Origin: CAYYMH01 sp964472785
Lineage (GTDB): Bacteria > Zhuqueibacterota > Zhuqueibacteria > Thermofontimicrobiales > Thermofontimicrobiaceae
Length of the DNA: 64,000 nt
NCBI GenBank assembly: GCA_964472785.1
Contig: CAYYMH010000003.1
Location: 62,001-126,000 of the forward strand
Direction: 5' to 3'
Shown one piece after another: positions 61,101 through 64,000 of the stretch. Below the pieces are notes generated by a model. It did not search any database. It was not told the origin of the DNA and was given only the letters and a program-made list of their open reading frames with translations. Positions within the stretch are counted from its first letter, which is position 1. Each line of letters starts with the position of its first letter. The position numbers were made by a program, and so were the translations under genes.

Positions 61101-63576
61101 AACTGTCGAAATCCCGGTTTCTGAAAATTATAAACCTAATGTTTACTTATCCGCTCACTTGATTCGTTCCACTGATGGGCTGGAACGTGACACGCCGGTG
61201 AGAGCATTTGGCGTTATTCCGTTAATGATGAATAATGAGTCGAATCAACTTGGTGTTGAAATATTTACGCCCGAAGAAGTTCGATCGAATCGTGAATTGA
61301 ATATTAATTACAGGGTCAATAATTTTTTCAGGGGTATCCCGCATCTGACGATTGCAGTTGTGGATGAAGGAATATGTCAACTGACTGATTTTCAGACGCC
61401 AGATCCGCACGGGCATTTTTTGGGGAAAAAGCGTCTCGGTGTTGAAACGGCAGATACTTACAGCATGATATTGCCGGAGATTGAGCCATCTCCATCATCT
61501 GCTGCCGGTGGAATTGTGGAGGCGCGCCGCAAGAAGCATCTGACTCCAGTCAGTGTGACCCGGGTAAAACCTGTCGCTTTTTGGAGCGGCTTGCTAAAAT
61601 CAGACCGCAACGGTGAAGGGAAGATCACATTCAAAATTCCGCAATTCAACGGTCAAGTTCGAGTGATGGCAGTGGCATTCTGCAACGACCGTTTTGGCAA
61701 TGCGGAAAAAAATGTGTTTGTGCGGGAGCCGATCGTGTTGACGCCGACCTTTCCGCGGTTTATTTCAAGTACGGATCAATTTATTGTTCCGGTCAATATT
61801 TACAATGGGACAGGATCAGCACACAATTTTAATATCGAAATTCAGGCGGCAGGTCCGGTGAACGTGTTTAAGGAAAGTCAGCGGAAAATACGTATTGAAA
61901 AGGGTGACGAAGAGACGGTTCAATTTCATTTTCGAGCGGAAAATACGATCGGAAAAGCTGAGTTCAAGTTGACTGCAGCGGGCGGTAACGAAACGTCTGA
62001 AATGAAAGTGGATGTGCCGGTAAGACCACCGGTGCCGTTCACAACAGTTTCCGGTCAGGGATCAATAACCGAAGACGACGAGGCACAGTTTCAGTTTCCC
62101 GATAAATGGATTGCAGGAACCACGGATTTTTCGTTGACGATTTCCGGGTTCCCGCTGGTACAGTTTACCCGGAGTTTGCAATATTTACTCGCCTACCCGC
62201 ATGGCTGTGTGGAACAGACAACCTCAAAATTGTTTCCTTTACTTTATTTTGAAGATCTGGCAAAAACGGTTGAACCGGAGCTTTTTCAAGCAAACAGCGC
62301 CGCTTATTTTTTAGAGGAAGGAATTAACAAGCTGGAAAATATGCAACGCGAATCCGGTGCTTTTTCATTCTGGCCCGATGGAGATTATTTAAATAATTGG
62401 AGTTCAATTTACGCCTCACATTTTCTGGTCGAGGCGCGTCGAAATGGTTATGTTGTTTCTGATCGGGTTTATAAAAGAATGTTTCGTGCACTGGAACAAT
62501 TTTCACGGGATTATCAGGTGGATGATAATTACAGCATCCAAACGGCTGTTTACGCCTGTTACGTACTTTCGTTAGCCGGAAAGCCGGAACGAAATACGAT
62601 GCTGTATTTTAAAAATAATCTACTGGATCTGTTACCGGAGTATTCCCAGTATCAGTTAGCAGGAGCTTTTGCCTTAGCCGGTGACCTGAGTACTGCACGA
62701 TCATTGTTGCCGGAAACAGTAACTCCCATTGAAAATAAAGAAGATCGGGAAACTGGGCGGAATTTCAATTCACCCATCCGGGCAAAAGCGATCATGCTGG
62801 ATGTTTTAGCTGAAGTGGATCATACGAATCCGTCAGTCCCGAATCTGGTTGAGATGCTTGCTGACGCAGCATCGGAGAGAAGCCGATGGGGCACGACTCA
62901 GGAAAATGCGTTTGCGTTTTTGGCTTTGGGTAAAATAATGAAAAAACAAAGCATGGGTAAGTTCACTGGCACGTTAACAATTGAAAATGATGTTTATGAA
63001 AAATTTGAGACTGGTGATTATCATTTCACAAATAAAGACTGGGCCGGCAAAAAGGTAGCGCTGAATATTGAAGGAGAAGGAACGTGCTATTATTCGTGGC
63101 GCGCTGAAGGCATCCCCGCCGGTTTGCATGTGGATGAATATGATCATGATTTACAGGTGAGACGTCATTATTTGAATGAAGAGGGAATTCCAATCAACTA
63201 CAATGAATTTAAGCAGGGTGATTTGGTGATTGCCAAGATCACGGTTCAAGCATTGTACGGCTCGTTGGATAATGTGGCTATTGTTGATATGTTGCCTGCC
63301 GGATTGGAGATCGAGAATCCGCGGCTGCAATCGCGCAAGGGCGTGGACTGGATTTCCGATAAAAATTATCAGCCAACATATCTGGATATTCGGGACGACC
63401 GGCTAATTTTGTTTGGTGATTTTGAGCGCGGTAAAGAGGAAACCTTTTATTACGGTTTAAGAGCCGTAACCCAGGGAACGTTTGTGTTGCCGCCAATCCG
63501 GGCAGAATCCATGTACAATCCGGTCAAGGCATCCGTGGCTTCCAGCGGTAAAATTGAGGTGCACGCGTTTCAGTAA
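58132..63576 (+). CDS. bacterial alpha-2-macroglobulin-like protein with thioester
   Basis: A protein of about 1814 residues. A single N-terminal membrane anchor (about 17-39, LPYLIITILVLIIFIGAIYF) precedes many macroglobulin/MG-type beta domains. Domain signatures are YLYPERGIYRPGETAHLAGV (MG2 region) and RVMAVAFCNDRFGNAEKNVF (A2M core). The thioester motif GCVEQ lies near residue 1359, within YPHGCVEQTTSKLFP, followed by the alpha-helical TED domain. Such proteins trap proteases that enter the periplasm. ATG 58132 is preferred to ATG 58120 because AGG lies at the right distance. The usual partner pbpC is not within the window, which ends 424 bases later. Confidence 0.9.
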   Translation: MENKTDKNVLSQIREKFSLPYLIITILVLIIFIGAIYFLAQEKKDTVSIELFTPLGEVPQTTNITVTFSKSVVGDSMVNKWLDKAAIGLKPEIPGKFQWISRDKIRFYPDVMLAPSTEYTAEVAVSIAGKYDYALKGDRRFQFYTQRFRVNSASLSIEYLADEENTVRLLATIEFNYVVTPDEAIKNISIQYADGGKIPFKLLTTAPNSIIALESEKFQRGDEDKEIVLKVSAGMMPQNGNMGLERDFIKPMVMPKEQDLKVERLIPVRDGPKTRHIRIQFNMPLKVEKADQFISIDPQLGFKLTSSHHYLDLRGDFDVEKSYTVSIREGLQAIDGSTLKKNFTSTITFRKENIPPQVDFIGEGYFLTRSGQLNLGISTINVDQVTIEIDKVYSNNLIYLLNQHNISGSHGYYWYDIQSLGKEIHRSEMVLQKLTNEEVITPFNIREYLKDERSGIFNITVRSSRERWIRASKWVMATDLGIIAKRAGNDMWVWVNSLTSLDPLANVEIKLFSKNNQQLMTSTTDENGIAIFESVTDFEEEFAPYLITAASGEDMSFLELTRREISVSDFEVEGDPYLEHGYDAYLYPERGIYRPGETAHLAGVVRGENISVPKSFPVILQLKDPENKIIEEQRGRLNEQGAVEFSWAIPDYAKTGTYAAILLIGESEEIGRTELNVEEFIPDRMKVKLATNNDAYKAGEQISIEVKAVTLFGPPAASRQVEADVEIEGFPFSPSKWSSFDFVDDKKSFTTQRHDLGEQVLDEQGFYQYTFDLPENIEAPSSLRGIISATVLEPGGRGVSAYRSVIIHPYDSYVGLRKAKEGYAQPNRDYEIEFICLSPTEEFLSGHQIEISLYRIYWHSILKKVTRNGRYEYVSEKVADLIQRKIIESKSEVSSFVVRPEEYGKYVVVAKDIGTKASSSFSFYASGWGYAPWAMDNPDRIEMDLDKQTYLPGETAEVQIKAPFTGKLLLTVELEKIFNQKVIDLNENTATVEIPVSENYKPNVYLSAHLIRSTDGLERDTPVRAFGVIPLMMNNESNQLGVEIFTPEEVRSNRELNINYRVNNFFRGIPHLTIAVVDEGICQLTDFQTPDPHGHFLGKKRLGVETADTYSMILPEIEPSPSSAAGGIVEARRKKHLTPVSVTRVKPVAFWSGLLKSDRNGEGKITFKIPQFNGQVRVMAVAFCNDRFGNAEKNVFVREPIVLTPTFPRFISSTDQFIVPVNIYNGTGSAHNFNIEIQAAGPVNVFKESQRKIRIEKGDEETVQFHFRAENTIGKAEFKLTAAGGNETSEMKVDVPVRPPVPFTTVSGQGSITEDDEAQFQFPDKWIAGTTDFSLTISGFPLVQFTRSLQYLLAYPHGCVEQTTSKLFPLLYFEDLAKTVEPELFQANSAAYFLEEGINKLENMQRESGAFSFWPDGDYLNNWSSIYASHFLVEARRNGYVVSDRVYKRMFRALEQFSRDYQVDDNYSIQTAVYACYVLSLAGKPERNTMLYFKNNLLDLLPEYSQYQLAGAFALAGDLSTARSLLPETVTPIENKEDRETGRNFNSPIRAKAIMLDVLAEVDHTNPSVPNLVEMLADAASERSRWGTTQENAFAFLALGKIMKKQSMGKFTGTLTIENDVYEKFETGDYHFTNKDWAGKKVALNIEGEGTCYYSWRAEGIPAGLHVDEYDHDLQVRRHYLNEEGIPINYNEFKQGDLVIAKITVQALYGSLDNVAIVDMLPAGLEIENPRLQSRKGVDWISDKNYQPTYLDIRDDRLILFGDFERGKEETFYYGLRAVTQGTFVLPPIRAESMYNPVKASVASSGKIEVHAFQ

Positions 63577-63630
63577 TTTTTTGGAAATGCGTATTAAAGC
63601 AGCATTCATTTATTACCAATAATTTTTATT

Positions 63631-63707
63631 CAGTCACAGATTTACACGGTTTGACACAGATTAAATTTGAAAAAAATCAGTGATAATCTGTATTCAATCA
63701 GTGGACA
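63631..63707. repeat. degenerate inverted-repeat element
   Basis: Left arm from 63631 (CAGTCACAGATTTACACGGT) and right arm to about 63707 (TGATAATCTGTATTCAATCA, then GTGG) are inverted copies with little spacer, belonging to the ACACAGATT motif family. Confidence 0.55.
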
Positions 63708-63804
63708 TTTCAAAAGTAATTCACAGTATTTGTTGGGCTAATATTAAAAATTTTTCATCAGCACAAGGTTTTTGAAAAGATGTCGTCTAACTTGAAATAT
63801 TCTT

Positions 63805-63954
63805 TAGCCTCCAATGCACAAAGTCTCAAAGATATAAAAATCAATTAGTTAGAAGTTTATCCATATTTCAAAAATAGAAAACTAAGTTTAAAGTTACCTT
63901 TTTTTATAACTTATTATTTTTTCGTGTCTTGGAGTCCGCCAGCTGGCGGATGGC
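63805..63954. repeat. second terminal repeat element with 16-bp palindrome
   Basis: Left arm about 63805-63835 (TAGCCTCCAATGCACAAAGT) and right arm about 63918-63954 (TTTTCGTGTCTTGGAGTCCG onward) are degenerate inverted copies. The right arm is interrupted by the perfect palindrome TCCGCCAGCTGGCGGA (63935-63950), which may be a separate insertion. No gene is visible in 63577-64000. Confidence 0.5.
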
Positions 63955-64000
63955 AATTATTTATGAAGAATACAGGTTAAAGCATGTTATCATTCTTCAA

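Overview
The window reads as a chromosome segment from a bacterium of the FCB-type environmental lineages (Calditrichota/KSB1-like). This placement is an inference. It rests on a secreted protein (18181-19734) ending in the NYPNPFN-type sorting/FlgD-like C-terminal domain typical of those phyla, on the mix of amino-acid and acyl-CoA catabolism with large sugar-acid islands, and on very frequent degenerate intergenic repeats. Nearly all genes lie on the + strand. A run of 100 Ns at 54233-54332 marks an assembly gap.

Layout. (1) 1-3271: a DUF4252-like exported protein, a YfcE/MJ0936-type phosphoesterase, two tRNA-Lys genes (anticodons TTT and CTT) separated by a 127-bp tandem duplication carrying broken tRNA-Lys 5' halves, and a DUF299-type kinase/pyrophosphorylase. 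(2) 3304-11024: an acyl-CoA beta-oxidation set (dehydrogenase, hydratase, long 3-hydroxyacyl-CoA dehydrogenase, thiolase), then an archaeal-style HMG-CoA synthase / SCPx-like thiolase / DUF35 cassette. (3) 11096-11895: a small two-gene nucleotidyltransferase module resembling a toxin-antitoxin pair. (4) 11950-24547: a biotin-dependent acyl-CoA carboxylase in three genes (biotin carboxylase, GcdA-like long carboxyltransferase, unusual carrier protein), two more acyl-CoA dehydrogenases, a hydratase, a secreted protein and a fused cobalamin acyl-CoA mutase (IcmF type). The set fits branched-chain amino acid catabolism, with 3-methylcrotonyl-CoA carboxylation, methylglutaconyl-CoA hydration and HMG-CoA handling. 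No HMG-CoA lyase is in the window. (5) 24960-29940: a DUF6125-like protein and a second, conventional propionyl-CoA-carboxylase-like set. (6) 30146-39603: a GH1 beta-glucosidase, then rhamnose catabolism: rhamnulokinase, rhamnose isomerase, tungsten aldehyde:ferredoxin oxidoreductase, a tandem class II aldolase and a LarA-family protein. Together these could convert L-rhamnose to DHAP and lactate. (7) 39762-50353: an exported glycoside-processing island with a double DUF1080 lipoprotein, three Tat-signal Gfo/Idh/MocA oxidoreductases, a divergent ApbE, a GH78 alpha-L-rhamnosidase and a PmoA/DUF6807-like protein. It is followed by a xylulokinase pseudogene. (8) 51592-57925: an AT-rich locus with an ECF-like sigma factor, a membrane anti-sigma-like protein, a minus-strand 52-codon gene with its own promoter and ribosome binding site, a small exported protein cut by the gap, and a membrane-anchored TPR-CHAT protease-like protein. 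(9) 58132-63576: a large alpha-2-macroglobulin-like protein with an intact thioester motif.

The most system-like unexplained unit is region 8. The most interesting metabolic question is region 2 plus region 4. A second theme is a family of short, degenerate inverted-repeat elements found in at least ten intergenic gaps, one of which encloses a truncated GxxExxY gene. No CRISPR array, complete transposase, transporter or rRNA was found. All family assignments come from reading motifs by eye, not from searches.
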